From Scilla litardierei (lineage: Eukaryota; Streptophyta; Magnoliopsida; Asparagales; Asparagaceae), in NCBI GenBank assembly GCA_030789695.1, contig CM061135.1:110864301-110928300 (forward strand): a stretch of 64,000 nucleotides of DNA, written 5' to 3'. Below, one piece after another: positions 1 through 11,145 of the stretch (position 1 is its first letter; each line of letters starts with the position of its first letter). The notes under the pieces were generated by a model that was not told the origin of the DNA, made no database searches, and saw only the letters and a program-made list of their open reading frames with translations. Both the position numbers and the translations under genes were made by a program.

Positions 1-397
1 CCTATATATATCGACCCCCCACTCGACCTCCATTTCACCCGACCTCCAAAAACACATTCGAGCCGTTTGCTTCGATTTCTTCCCAAACTATCCTCTCCAT
101 CACTCCTGCTGTTACCACTCTTCTTCCTCCACTTCCTCCACTACTTTTCCACCATCAAGGTCCCTCCGTCGACCACGTTCAAACCGCAAACCCCTCGAAA
201 CCCTAGCCCTAATTTCCCCAATTTTCAAAAATTCTGTTCTCTTCAGATTAGTGTATGAAGGCTCTCCGAATCACTCCCTCGTGCATTGTGGGATCTTTTA
301 GGAGCTAGCAGTCGCATGATTACTGGGTAAACTCGCTCCATAACTTGGTTATTATATTGCCCAGGAATTTTTATTTTGTCACTTTGTCATTTGTTAT
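1..397 (+). other. Leader of the Athila-like fragment, with TATA-like start
   Basis: The window opens with a TATATATAT run at 3-11, followed by a C-rich, pyrimidine-rich stretch without a convincing gene. A 63-codon frame at 67-258 is leucine/phenylalanine/proline-rich low complexity and is not recognised. The stretch probably belongs to the upstream part of the retrotransposon fragment whose ORF starts near 398. No LTR partner is visible in this window. Confidence 0.3.
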
Positions 398-2107
398 GTG
401 CACCCACATATCATCTTGCATATCACACCCAATCGCCACAATATCATGGTAAAAGACAAAGATAAGGGTAAGCAGCCCATGGTGTATGAGGAGCCATCTC
501 GCAAGAGACAACGACCCACACGTCCTACATGTGGACGTGCTCCTCAACCACTGCCTACCCAACCACCACCCCCACCTATCATTCCTGCGAGAGACCCATT
601 GCTTGGCCCTCAAGGTATTCGCTTTATGAGCCAAGCCCACAAAAAAAAATTTCTCTCGCTTTGACCAACGCCCTCACATTTCCACCAAGTTCACACACGA
701 TCAGACCTTATTCGCACTCGGAGTTTTCTCCGAAGTCGAATCTTTATTTGCGAACTTGGGATGGCTTGGTTTCCTCCATGCCCATGCTCAATCCTACCCC
801 GTGCTCACACTAGAATTTCTCTCCACGATCAAAATTGAGCCGGGGTCAAATATCATTTTTCGCCTTCGGAACCGAAATTTTCGTGCCCCTTTGACCACTA
901 TCAACGATATTTTCGGTTTCCCCAATCTTGAAGGCAGCTCTATTCCCAATGAATTGCATCCCGACTTTGACGTCGACTTCTTTTGGCAACACCTCACATT
1001 ACACGATCATTATCCTAGGGGCAAGGCCAAGGCATCTTCTATTATCGACCCAGTCTTCCGCCTCGTCCATCGCATTATCTCAAGAACTTTCTTTCCACGG
1101 GATGAGTCCGACACCGTAACCATCCCAGATCTTTTCATCTTATGGGCGATGACTTTTCCTTTCATTCTCGGTGTTGACGGGATTACTTTCGAGGCATCGC
1201 ACATTCGCATCAATGCCGCTGCATGGCTAATTCAAAAGCTTGTTGATATTTGCCGCGCAAATAAGGGAAAATATTTCTGCGGTGGCCTCAACACTATCAT
1301 TGCCCTACACCCACCCTTCAACATCGAGTTTTCCCCCGATTTGCCACGTGCCCCAGGATCTACCCATCTTGACATCGATGTCCTGAGGCACACCCACATG
1401 ATCAAGCCACTAGGCGGCGGTCGGTTTGCTTTCCACTATGGCCATCCCCCTGCACCTTATCCCATTTTGCCAAACCCTGATCGCATAACCATTGAGCTTC
1501 CAACAAATTGGTCATTCCCACCTAATCCTGAATTTGTGGGGGGGGCTATACCTTAAGTTTGTTCTTCCTGACTCTCCTAGATCACCTTCCCATGCCGTCC
1601 ACTTGGGCGAGCAGGATATTCCTGAGTTCAGAGGAGACCCCGGGGCTGGACCAGTGCCACCACCCCGGCTGCTATTGATGTTTCTTCTGAGGACCTGATT
1701 ACGACCCTGCATGGCCTGGCCTCTCATGTCGACACTACCCCTGCCACCGGCACCCCTTCTACTGTGCGCCGCGCCACTTCTGCTCGCCTCGCTCTCGAGG
1801 CCGAGATGGCTGCTTTGCGCGCTGGTGCATCCTCCTCCACCTCCTCAGATCCATCTACCTCATTCATATCCTATCCACGTTTCCTCGCTCTCGAGCGAAA
1901 TGTAGCCGTCATTCTCTGCCTTCTAACCCATATCCACCGCGCTCCACCCCCATCACATCCTCCATTGCCCACTCGATGATCTTCCCCTCCCACCACCACT
2001 TCTCCTCTTCCCATCACTTCTTCCCCTCCCACCACCACTACCGCTGACCCGCCACTCCCACCACCTTTCACCTCTATCACCACAGCCTACTCGCGTCGCA
2101 GGAAATA
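398..2107 (+). pseudogene. Athila-type retrotransposon ORF1-like protein, frameshifted
   Basis: A decayed coding region, not a host gene. A basic N-terminus (KDKDKGKQPM, then an RKRQRPTRPTCGR stretch and a proline-rich linker) is followed, after a frame change at an A-run near 642-650, by a 266-codon block (756-1556). That block contains FLSTIKIEPG, IIFRLRNRNFRAPLT and IFGFP. This layout is typical of the ATHILA ORF1 / putative plant transposon protein family of Ty3/gypsy elements. A G-run near 1541-1548 breaks the frame again. A downstream piece (about 1764-1978, ARLALEAEMAALRAG then a Ser/Thr/Pro-rich tail) looks like the C-terminal helix region. At least two frameshifts mean it is not translated intact. 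Family assignment is by eye; other plant transposon ORF1 families share this architecture. Confidence 0.5.
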
Positions 2108-2409
2108 AGTCGTTGTGTGATGTGTCATTATATTCCACATTTTATCTATTTAATTACACGTCAAAATGGTCGCTCATTTACATATTTCGTACGCTTTTAC
2201 TCTACTATTTGGAACAATATGACTTTCGGAGCGTTTATGTCTATTTCAGGAATTTTGGAGCGATTTGGGACCCAATTTGGATATGGACACATCTGGCACG
2301 CCCATGAGCCCGTTGGCGAATCTCTATAGGAGTATGCCGAGTTTTGAGAGCCATGGAAGGAGTGGAGGAGAGAGCAAGAAGAGAAGAGAAGCTGCAGGAG
2401 CTTCAGAAA

Positions 2410-3000
2410 TAATCTTCCCAGGCGACTCGACCAAGCAGAGCAGATGCTCGGTCGAGCAGATGCAAAATGAAGGAGGAGAGCTGATACACAGGCTGCTCGG
2501 ACCGAGTACCCATGGTGCTCGGTCGAGCAGCGCCAATCTCCCGAAGCACGATCAACCACTGCACGACCCGAGCGAAGCTTTTGGCGACCGAGTCAACCGT
2601 CTGCTCGACCGAGCAGAGTTGACTCGGGCCGAGCAGACAGAGTGGCATATTTTGGAGGAGCGTGAATTACTGTCGTGCTCGGTTGAATAGTACATCTTCT
2701 CTGACCGAGCAGCCGACCGAGCAACATCATGCTCGACCGAGTCACTGACTCGGACGACTACGCTGAAGGCCCAGATTTTCAGACAGTCGTGCACTCTTTT
2801 CAAATCTGCTATCACCTGGGATTTTTTAGTATTTTTCTGATTTTTTTCCAGATAGTAGACTTCAATACGGTTCCAACGCCACCAAGAACGTGCCAATCAG
2901 AGGTCGGATGAGCTCTGAAAAAATTTTGCAAGATGGCGCTGTAGTGCTGAAATCTGCACTCGACCGAGTGTTGTTTCTACTCGGTCCGAGTGCTGCCGGG
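2410..3000. other. Cluster of CTCGACCGAG-type palindromes in A 5' LTR (repeated at 7000-7575)
   Basis: More than a dozen short near-palindromes built on CTCGACCGAGC, GCTCGGTCGAGC and CTCGGTCCGAG occur within about 600 bp, at irregular spacing and in both orientations. The same array is kept in the 3' LTR at about 7000-7575. It lies in the part of the LTR before the TATA box, so it is probably in U3. Its function is unknown. Confidence 0.75.
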
Positions 3001-3397
3001 GCCCGCCATTAAGTTGCGGCCAGAAACAGATCTGGGCCAAAATTGAGGGGGTTTTTGGGTTATTTTCGAGGGTTTAGAGAGGTATATAGATTGTTTTGTA
3101 GCCGTCATTTTTTTGGGGGGGGACTTCGGAGAATTTTGTAGTTAGATCTATCAAGTTTTGGAAGACGATCTTTTAAGGAGTTAGGCTACGCCATAGGCCC
3201 CTCCTCTTATATCAAGCTAAGTATTTTATCGTCTTAATTTTATTGTAGTTCTTATTATTGTTTTTATATGATGCTAGCAATGATCTCTATTGTTTTCATA
3301 ACATTTGCTATGCTTAAATAATCTTTTCTAGGGCTAAGGGATTATCCCTAGGATTTTAGGATCTAGAGCAAAGATGGGATTTTTATGATGCGTTGGG

Positions 3398-3406
3398 TAT
3401 AAAAGG
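3398..3406 (+). promoter_or_regulatory. TATA box of element A LTR
   Basis: TATAAAAGG in the context GTTGGGTATAAAAGGGGTTG, identical in the 3' LTR. It lies about 400 bp downstream of the palindrome cluster and would set U3/R about 1.3 kb into the LTR. Confidence 0.5.
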
Positions 3407-3966
3407 GGTTGTATTTTGGTTGATCCAGCAAAATTCCTAGGAGAACTCGTACTGAGATCATGCCCACGGTCAGTGGAATCGATTAGCTTAAGGAGTATCC
3501 TACGGATTTAATTAGGAAGTTAGTGGATTCAACCAAGGCTCATAACTATGGCCGGCTCGTGCCTTGAGGGGATCCACCGACAAACTATATCACTACATTG
3601 ACGACTACCACCATTGCGTCAATGAGAGACCATTCACATAAATCCAATGTGACGTAAGAATAGCCTGGCTTCGATATCCACGATCCTAGTGGCGAGTCCT
3701 AAAGTCCTAGTCTTTTGTATTTTATTCATTTCTTTCTTTGTGTGGAACCCCTCATTTGCGACGTTGAGTGACACAACCTTCGCATCCACCACCATCACGA
3801 CCCTCCATACTCCACTTCCACCAATAAACCCGCAAGCCTAACTCAACCTAGGAGTAGATAGGTAGTATAGCACTGCTTCCCCATGTTCGATACTTGCTTA
3901 CCACTATAACGTGCGCTTGCGGTAGACGACATCATTCCAGAGTTAATTCCGGATCGATCATGTGTA

Positions 3967-3984
3967 TGGCATCGTTGCCGGGGA
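3967..3984 (+). other. Primer binding site, tRNA-Asp type, element A
   Basis: TGGCATCGTTGCCGGGGA matches the complement of the plant tRNA-Asp 3' end (TGGCGCCGTTGCCGGGGA) with two mismatches. tRNA-Asp priming is typical of the Tat/Athila gypsy lineage. The site begins 6 bp after the LTR end. Confidence 0.75.
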
Positions 3985-4186
3985 GGCGTTTCGCCATACT
4001 ATCTATTTACCACAATTAGGTTGATTATATTGCATTAAAAAAACTAAAACAAAAACAAAAACAAAAAACAAAAAATATATTAAAAACCAAAAGATATATT
4101 TTTCCTACCACCTGCTTTATTATTATCTCTTTTTCGTGTACCACTGATATCTTTTCCAGGTTGTTGTTTTTGACTATTCAGGTACA

Positions 4187-5153
4187 ATGGATCAATCTTG
4201 GAATTATTCGGGCAATGATTATTCAGCACAGTATGGAACTCCAATGGGAGAATGCGAATATTATTCACAGGACCCATACTATCAGATGGAAGGATATGAT
4301 CAGTATTCAGAGATCTATGCCTACTGCGAGTCTTGTGACATGGAGTGACACATGTCCTGCGAAAGCCGCGTCTACCTCTTGAGTCCTGTCCATCCTTTCA
4401 TTTGACACTCAATGCATTTACGGCACAGGTAGAGGAGAGCATGGATGTCAGCGCTATGCTAAATGAGTCACATGATCGATGGCAGAAAGAGATGGCCGAA
4501 ATCAACAAGTGCCTTTCATATTACGAGCTTGATGGAGAGACTGAGGACATTGATACTTCCATATCTGAGGAGATAGCGGCAGACATACACGATGCATCCG
4601 AGGGCGACACATTCACTTCCATACCCACGGAGCCAGAGCTTGTCACCGAGGAGGTCATGCATTGGGATGAGGACACAGATATTCATAAGGATCCCGAGTG
4701 TTGCCCACCTTCAGTTGAGCTTCTGCAGCCACCCCATCCTTCCAGTGACAATGATAAGGATTCGCCTGATGAGACCCATACTCATATGCCAGAGATGCCT
4801 GAAGAGCCTGAGACGAACGACAAGGAACTGTCTGTCGTGGTACATGAGAGCGGAGATGTATTTTCAGGGAAATATACCTATTTTTACTTTCCATAATTCT
4901 TTTGATGATCTTCTTTGGAAAACTTTTATTTTAGGAAAAAAAATTTCCACATCAGATTGATGCGGTTTATCTCTTCCAGGGTATTGGTGGAGTCCTTGGA
5001 GAGATGCTGAGAGCCGCATTGCTGGAATCTGATGAAGCCCGTGGATATACGCACCTGGCGGAGCCACTGAAAGTGCAGATAGAGCAGCTGCCTTCACCGG
5101 TAAAGATATTGGACCTGCCTTTTGCTACAGGTGGTACCAATCTAGTAGTGTAG
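4187..5153 (+). pseudogene. Gag-like ORF remnant of element A
   Basis: An ATG at 4187 opens a 53-codon frame (MDQSWNYSGNDYSAQYG...) rich in Tyr/Gln/Ser that stops at 4346. The next frame over (4345-4896) continues with an acidic segment: MLNESHDRWQKEMAEINKCL, then many Asp/Glu, and no zinc knuckle. A further open piece to about 5153 (VKILDLPFATGGTNLVV) completes it in another frame. This pattern (aromatic/Q-rich head, helical middle, acidic tail) fits gag N-terminal regions of Tat-type non-autonomous elements. The shifts suggest it is inactive. I cannot assign a domain with certainty. Confidence 0.45.
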
Positions 5154-6641
5154 TATTTTATGCTTTCAATAAACACGAATCCTCTCGACAGCGAGAGGAC
5201 CATATAGGATTTTATATGCTTCATTATTTTAATAAATTTCCCCCATATGATGGCTCAATTATCTTCACCACCCAACCCACAATTTATCATCTATGCCCAT
5301 CCGTATATTTGGCGCTTATTTCGCCTCTCCCTCTAATTTTTATGTGATGTTTAAGCTTTGGAGAGAGAAACTATTTTGTTGAGTGGCCCCCCAATCTTGT
5401 CGTTGTCCTCTATTTATATCATACACACATTGAGGATAATGTGATGCTTAAGCTTGGGGGAGTGCATAGTGCACGCACTTTGCTTCATCTATTTATATCT
5501 CCATGTGAACCATGTCACTTCTATATTTATGTCTCATATGCTTCATTTTCTATGAAATATCGTGGATTTATTTTTTTATGAACTCTGATAACTGTTAGAT
5601 TATAGTCTGATTCCTTGATTAGTGTATCTTTGTTAATATGCTTTTTCATAGTTGAATCCATAGTTTCACAACCATATTCTCGAAACAGTTAAGTTAAAAA
5701 TGAATGAATCAACTCTGAAAATTATTTGACACCTGTGTTTGATTGATAATTCTATTGCTTCATGGATGTTTAGTGATTCAAAAGAGATAGGATAACTCCA
5801 CGACAACCAAAGTAGTGATGATTAGGATTCCTGAGGCCGAGCCATGTCTAGTAACTATGCTTTTTCTTTTTCTTTTGTGAATAGCCAATAAATGATCGTT
5901 GATCATGTTTTGTATTCCATCGCGTTTACGTGAGTTTGCAAAATCCTAATAATGCAAAAAAATCAAAAAAATATCCTAAATTAAAGGCCCTAGGGGTTCT
6001 TCGTAACCCAATGCCCTAAGACCATCTGGTCTGAGATGCATATGCCGCTTTATATATATATTGAGTTATCTCGTGTATATAAAGAAAGAAAAATACATAT
6101 GAAATATTCATATAGCCAAAACAATATAAAAGTATAAAAATCCCATATCCTTATCTCCATTTCTATAAAGAACAAAGACATGGAAAAGTTGATGGGTTCT
6201 AGGAGTCTTGAAATGGTCGTAGTGTGGTGATGCCTTACATTGATTGAATTTGCTAAAGTTATTCCATGAAGTATAACAAAATACCACGTATGCTTGAAAA
6301 TGTTTGATCATGACATACTATATTGCTTAGAGAATGAGTTGTGAACATTGGTTTCATTTCTATGAACTTAGTATATTGCATGATAAACTATAATATGATA
6401 TAACTCTAATCTCTTTTTATTGCTTATCAAGTTTATTTTATTTATTGAAATCCACGTTATTTTAATTCGAGCGAGACTTAAGTATTTGTTGTGTATATGT
6501 GTTCTAATTTCATATTGATGTGTGTTCACGAGATCTTGCATATCTTGGGTTCTTGTATTTTCTGAATTTAAGATTGAACCCCTTGTCTCCATTACATGCC
6601 ACCGCCTCGCATCTCCATTGATCCATCTCCCGTGTTCGCTT
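5154..6641 (+). other. Non-coding internal region of element A with an extra purine tract
   Basis: AT-rich DNA without a credible ORF. AAGCTTGGGGGAGTG at 5450-5464 is an internal polypurine-like tract of the sort found in Tat-lineage elements upstream of the true one. A TA-rich patch lies near 6050-6080. No gene seen. Confidence 0.5.
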
Positions 6642-6690
6642 CTTACTAGTCTTCCTCGAGGACGAGTAAGAGGTAAGCTTGGGGAAATTT
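6642..6690 (+). other. Hairpin plus polypurine tract before the 3' LTR of A
   Basis: CTTACTAGTC, then TTCCTCGAGGA, then CGAGTAAG (6642-6670) forms a near-perfect inverted repeat centred on CCTCGAGG. Seven bases later, AGCTTGGGGAAATTT (6677-6690 region) is the plus-strand primer tract touching the LTR start TGATG. Element B has the same pairing at 9543-9588. Confidence 0.6.
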
Positions 6691-8071
6691 TGATGTGTCA
6701 TTATATTCCACATTTTATCTATTTGATTACACGTCAAAATAGTCGCTCATTTACATATTTCATACGCTTTTACTATATTATTTGGAACAATATGACTTTC
6801 GGAGCGTTTATGTCCATTTTAGGGATTTTGGTGCGATTTGGGACCCAATTTGGATATGGACACATTTGGCACGCCCATGAGCCCATTGGCGAAGCTCTGC
6901 AGGAGTTTGTCGAGTTTTGGAAGCCATGGAAGGAGTGGAGGAGAGAGCAAGAAGAGAAGAGAAGCTGCATGAGCTTCAGAAATAATCTTCCCAGGCGACT
7001 CGACCGAGCAGAGCAACTGCTCAGTCGAGCAGATGCAAAATGAAGGAGGAGAGCTGATACACAGGCTGCTCGGACCGAGTACCCATGGTGCTCGATCGAG
7101 CAGCGCCAATCTCCCAAAGCACGATCAACCCCTGCTTGGCCCGAGCGGATCTTTTGGCGACCGAGTCAGCCGTCTGCTCGACCGAGCAGAGTTGACTCGG
7201 GCCGAGCAGACAGAGTGGCATATTTTGGAGGAGCATGAATTACTATCGTGCTCGGTCAAATAGTACATCTGCTCGGACCGAGCAGCCGACCGAGCAACAT
7301 CCTGCTCGACCGAGTCACTGACTCGGTCGACTACGCTGAAGGCCCAGATTTTCAGACAGCCGTGCACTCTTTTCAAATCTGCTATCACCTGGGATTTTTC
7401 TGTATTTTCCTGATAGTGTTTCCAGATAGTAGACTTCAATATGGTTCCAACGCCACCAAGAACATGCCAATCGGAGGTCGGATGAGCTCTGGGAAATTTT
7501 TGCAAGATGGTGTTGCAGCGCTGAAATCTGCACTCGACCGAGTGCTGTTTCTACTCGGTCCGAGTGCTGCCGGGGCCCACCATTAAGTTGCGACCAGAAA
7601 CAGATCTGGGCCAAAATTGAGATGGTTTTTTGGGTTATTTTCGATGTTTTAGAGAGGTAAATAGATTGTTTTGTAGCCGTCATTTGGGGGGGGGCTTCGG
7701 AGAATTTTGTAGTTAGATCTATCAAGTTTTGGGAGACGATCTTTTGGAGAGTTAGGCTACGTCATAGAGCCCTTCTCTTATATCAAGCTAAGTATTTTAT
7801 CTTCTTAATGTTATTTTAGTTCTTATTAGTGTTCTTATATGATGCTAGCAATGATCTATATTGTTTTCATAATATTTGCCATGCTTAAATAATCTTTTCT
7901 AGGGCTAAGGGATTAGCCCAAGGATTTTAGGATCTAGATGCAAAGATGGGATTTTTATGATGCGTTGGGTATAAAAGGGGTTGTATTTTGGTTGATCCAG
8001 CAAAATTTCTAGGAGAACTCGTTCTGAGATCGTGCCCACGGTCGGTGGAATCAATAAGCTTAAGGAGTATC
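6691..8071 (+). repeat. 3' LTR of element A, truncated
   Basis: Matches the 5' LTR from its first base to TAAGGAGTATC, where the sequence changes abruptly at 8071/8072. The final 460 bp or so present in the 5' copy are missing. Palindrome cluster (7000-7575) and TATA box (about 7975) are conserved. Confidence 0.75.
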
Positions 8072-9588
8072 AATATTTTGTGATTGTCGTCGTGTCACTT
8101 ATTTGTTGTGTGCTTGTTTTGTGTGTTTGTGTGTACGTCTTTTGTATAGTTGGTTTCGGTAATTATTTTCTTTATTTTTCTGCGTCTCGTTTTATGTGTT
8201 TTTCATGTTTTTTCCGTTTCCTTGTCGGTGCGTACTTTCCTCCCATCTTTCGTTGCCTTCCTGTATTTTATCCTATCGCATTAAGGGCAATACAACGTCC
8301 AGCTTGGGGAATCGCACTATGTGCGTCAGTCGTGTCTTTTTCACCGTTTTGAGTCATTTTCGTCGTGTTTTTCTTTTTCTTTCCATCATTTTATTCTCCC
8401 TCTCCTAGAGATGACCCCGCATGATGAAACTGCCACTAAACCGCACGCACTTAGCTAAGCAACGACACCTATCTTCACTAACCTAGGAAGCCGAGTTCTG
8501 TTGCATTTTATGCTCCGTGAGTTCACTTTGCCTTTTGTGTTGAGTTGTGTGTTATTTGGTGTGCTTCTACGTTATGATTTTGTTTTATATGCCTATTCTT
8601 GGATGACCCCTAGACTATCATGCTTCAATTTCGAATATGTGGTATATTTCCTCTTCTTTCTGCTTCATTATGCATGAATCATCTATATATTTATGCTTCA
8701 AATCGCATGTGTCGGTACTCTACCAATAGGACTAGGATAACCCATTTGCTTACGCTCTGATCCGCAAAAAATCTACTTTTGCCAAATGTTTAGAATTCGA
8801 ATCCTTTTTTGTTTTGCTTGGTGCAAATCCCCTCGTCGTGTACTTTACTTCCAGTTGGGAGAGCATAATTTTGCCACTTAACAGCGCATCGTTCTCCCGC
8901 TTTTGAGAATGCGCATTATCCCAATTCTACAAAAAAAGAGAAAAGAGAGAGAAAGAATTTGTATAGTCAAAATCTAAAAATATATACAAAAATCCAAAAC
9001 CCAAAAAAATCATGTTGGAAATATTACTCCTACCGCCGTGAATAAAGGGAAGGCGAGAATTTGCACCGAGTGCTCTCCTCCAAACCTACTCAACCCTTTC
9101 CGTTTTCGAACACACTTGGCATAGGAGCTTTCTAGCAATCATCTTGGCGATCGTGCGGCGATTTCCTAGTTTCTAGAAGTAGAGTCCTTGACATATGACA
9201 TGTTTCTATTCTTACTCTATTCTCATGCATGCTTGAATTATTATTCACCGCTAACTCGAATTGATTCGATATTTGGGTCATTCCATGGATATGTGTATAT
9301 GGAGCTTGATTGCACGATTTAGATAGTTACACCGTTGGCTAGCTCACAACCACACTCACTCGCGCTTTGCCGCGTGGACCCACGACACTTGTAGGGACTC
9401 GTATTCCTGGGCTTAGTGATATGCTTCTCGTGTGCTTGCTTAGTGTGGCGTGTTTGTTTCCATTGGCTCTGACGGGTAATCTAGGATTTCCTTTTCTTTT
9501 TATGTTTCTTTCTTTCTATTTTTCCCTCCGAGCTTCTATTCTCACTCGTCTTCCTCGAGGACGAGGAAGTGTTCAGCTTGGGAGATTT
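8072..9588 (+). mobile_element. Element B: 3' internal part of a second Tat/Athila-like element
   Basis: T-rich, gene-free DNA with an internal purine tract (AGCTTGGGGAATCG near 8300). It ends in a CCTCGAGG hairpin and purine tract directly before an LTR start at 9589. A frame ending LTRLPRGRGSVQLGRF at 9591 only reads through these cis elements. The 5' half, including any 5' LTR, is missing to the left of the junction with A. Confidence 0.55.
9543..9588 (+). other. Hairpin plus polypurine tract before LTR B
   Basis: CTCGTCTTCCTCGAGGACGAG (split here as CTCGTCTTCC and TCGAGGACGAG) is an inverted repeat with the same core as in element A. CAGCTTGGGAGATTT follows and touches the TGACGTGTG start of the LTR. 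Confidence 0.55.
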
Positions 9589-9834
9589 TGACGTGTGTTT
9601 ATATTTTATATATTCACGCACGTCTTCTCCGTAATTTCCCGTCGTTTTTCATTGTTTCGAATCCGTTCCTTTGTGTTTTTTAGTTCTTTTTTACTTTCAT
9701 TGTGTTTGTGTGCTTTTGTAGGGTATTGCTAGCGCAGGGGACTTACAAGGCCAACATCATGAGTTCTCGGAGCAACGGGAGGTGTCGCATGAGGCCCAGA
9801 GAGCCATTTGTCAAGAAAAACCATGTATCAACTC

Positions 9835-10145
9835 TCAACCGATCGGGTAGAACAGCCACCCGATCGGTTCCTGCGGCCGTATCAGTCCCGAGGAAGAGGC
9901 AGATCCACTCGATTGGTTCAATGATCGGGTGGATGTGACACAGAACGCTGTTTTGAGAGTCAAAGTTCATCTGATCAGTTGACTTGTCAACCGATCGGGT
10001 CACCTGTAGCCACTGCTTTCCATGATCAAGAAGTCGAGACCTCGCCCAATTGGTTCAGTGATCGGGTGAGATTTATCAGAAGCTGAAGACCAAATTTCTC
10101 GTCGTTTCACCCGATAAGGTGAAGTCTCATCCGATCGGGTGAATG
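9835..10145. other. Cluster of CCGATCGGGT palindromes in LTR B
   Basis: About ten copies of CCGATCGGGTG/ACCGATCGG and variants (GATTGGTTCA, GATCAGTTGAC) within 310 bp, on both strands. The last copy lies about 50 bp upstream of the TATA box. The motif differs from that of element A but has the same palindromic CG-centred character. Confidence 0.7.
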
Positions 10146-10193
10146 TCTATTTTTGTCTTTTTGTTGGAATATTCCCTGGCAAATTGCCAAATT

Positions 10194-10204
10194 GTATAAA
10201 TAGG
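10194..10204 (+). promoter_or_regulatory. TATA box of LTR B
   Basis: GTATAAATAGG, a good plant TATA match, placed just after the palindrome cluster. Confidence 0.5.
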
Positions 10205-11145
10205 GCAAGGTTTTCCCAGAAACGTAATCCCCATTTTAAAGCTGTTTTTATGGATTTTTGGCTTCTTTGAATTTAACTCTATTTGTAAGTTCTTTGATCG
10301 TTCTTATATTTAATGCATTTACACTTCTATTTGCTATAGTAATCAATCGCATGATTTCCATTCTAATGGCTATAACATGTTTTATTGTATTTCATACCAT
10401 GAATAGTGAGTAGTTTTTCAATCTGGGACATTGGTGAAAGCCTCTTCGTGGGTTCTCCCTAGAACGGCCATAAGATTAGGGATCCGATAGGATCTAGGGA
10501 TTTTGGTGGTTACACGAGGGTGTTTCATTGTCATCGACGGGAGAAAGACCGCCTTTGACTGTCGGGCCAAGGGAAAATAAAACGGGAGTTTGATTCTCTA
10601 GCCACAGCTCACCCCCCCTAGCGTAGACATTGATTCCTTGCGTGTGGAAACGGCTTGGATGAAATGTCGGGAGCAATCGTTGCAAGCTTAGTGCTCCCGG
10701 AGTCAGGCGGTGTTGGACATGGGAATGGCCATCATCCGAACCCAGGTAGACCTAGCGTATCATCCTGGGCATCGACCGGAATATCGGGCCCATGGGACGC
10801 TAGTTACCGCTATTAGAGGCAACGTCTCACCGCTAAACCCTAGAATCCGATCACATTCTTATCCTTCGGCCGTAATAGTGAGAACTCATGATAGGGCGAA
10901 AGCCAAAGTCCTAGGTTACTTTTTTACCTCTTACATCTTTTCTATTAGCTTACAATCGTGACAACAAACTGAGAGTTGGCTAGCTCATTCCCCGGGTGAC
11001 CCGGTCCCTGATTGTTTCCAAGCACAACACACGCCTCCTCGTGATCGACCCCCAAGCCACACTTCGACACCGTGCGCTTGCGGTTTACAAATTCTAATCC
11101 TAGTATCCCCATCCCGATTTGAGTTCCAAACGGACGGGCGGTCAG

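Larger units (their letters stand above)
2118..3960 (+). repeat. 5' LTR of element A (1,843 bp)
   Basis: It begins TGATGTGTCA and ends GGATCGATCA, so the termini are TGAT...ATCA, followed six bases later by the primer site. The first 1,385 bases match 6691-8071 with scattered substitutions and small indels. It contains a cluster of CTCGACCGAGC-type palindromes (2410-3000) and a TATA box (3398-3406). Confidence 0.8.
2118..8071 (+). mobile_element. Element A: non-autonomous Ty3/gypsy-like (LARD-type) retrotransposon
   Basis: Two long direct repeats (2118-3960 and 6691-8071), both starting TGATGTGTCATTATATTCC, bracket 2.7 kb of internal DNA. A tRNA-Asp-type primer site lies right after the first, and a purine tract right before the second. 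Only a broken gag-like frame is present; I see no protease, reverse transcriptase, RNase H or integrase. This fits a large retrotransposon derivative mobilised by a Tat/Athila-lineage partner. The right LTR lacks its last 460 bp or so and abuts element B, so the right target duplication is lost; bases 2113-2117 (TTGTG) would be the left copy. Confidence 0.75.
9589..11144 (+). repeat. 3' LTR of element B
   Basis: Starts TGACGTGTGTTTATA and plausibly ends GGACGGGCGGTCA (TGAC...GTCA termini), about 1,556 bp. It has a palindrome cluster at 9835-10145, a TATA box at 10194-10204, and the string GTGCGCTTGCGGT near its end, which also occurs near the end of LTR A. The 3' boundary is inferred because there is no second copy to align. 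Confidence 0.5.

Noticed and set aside
3967..3984. A tRNA-Asp gene
   Set aside because: Only the complement of the 3' end is present, placed just after an LTR, so it is a primer binding site.
8032..8408. Hydrophobic Val/Cys/Phe-rich frame resembling a membrane protein
   Set aside because: It is created by T-rich non-coding sequence across the A/B junction; no start context or homology.
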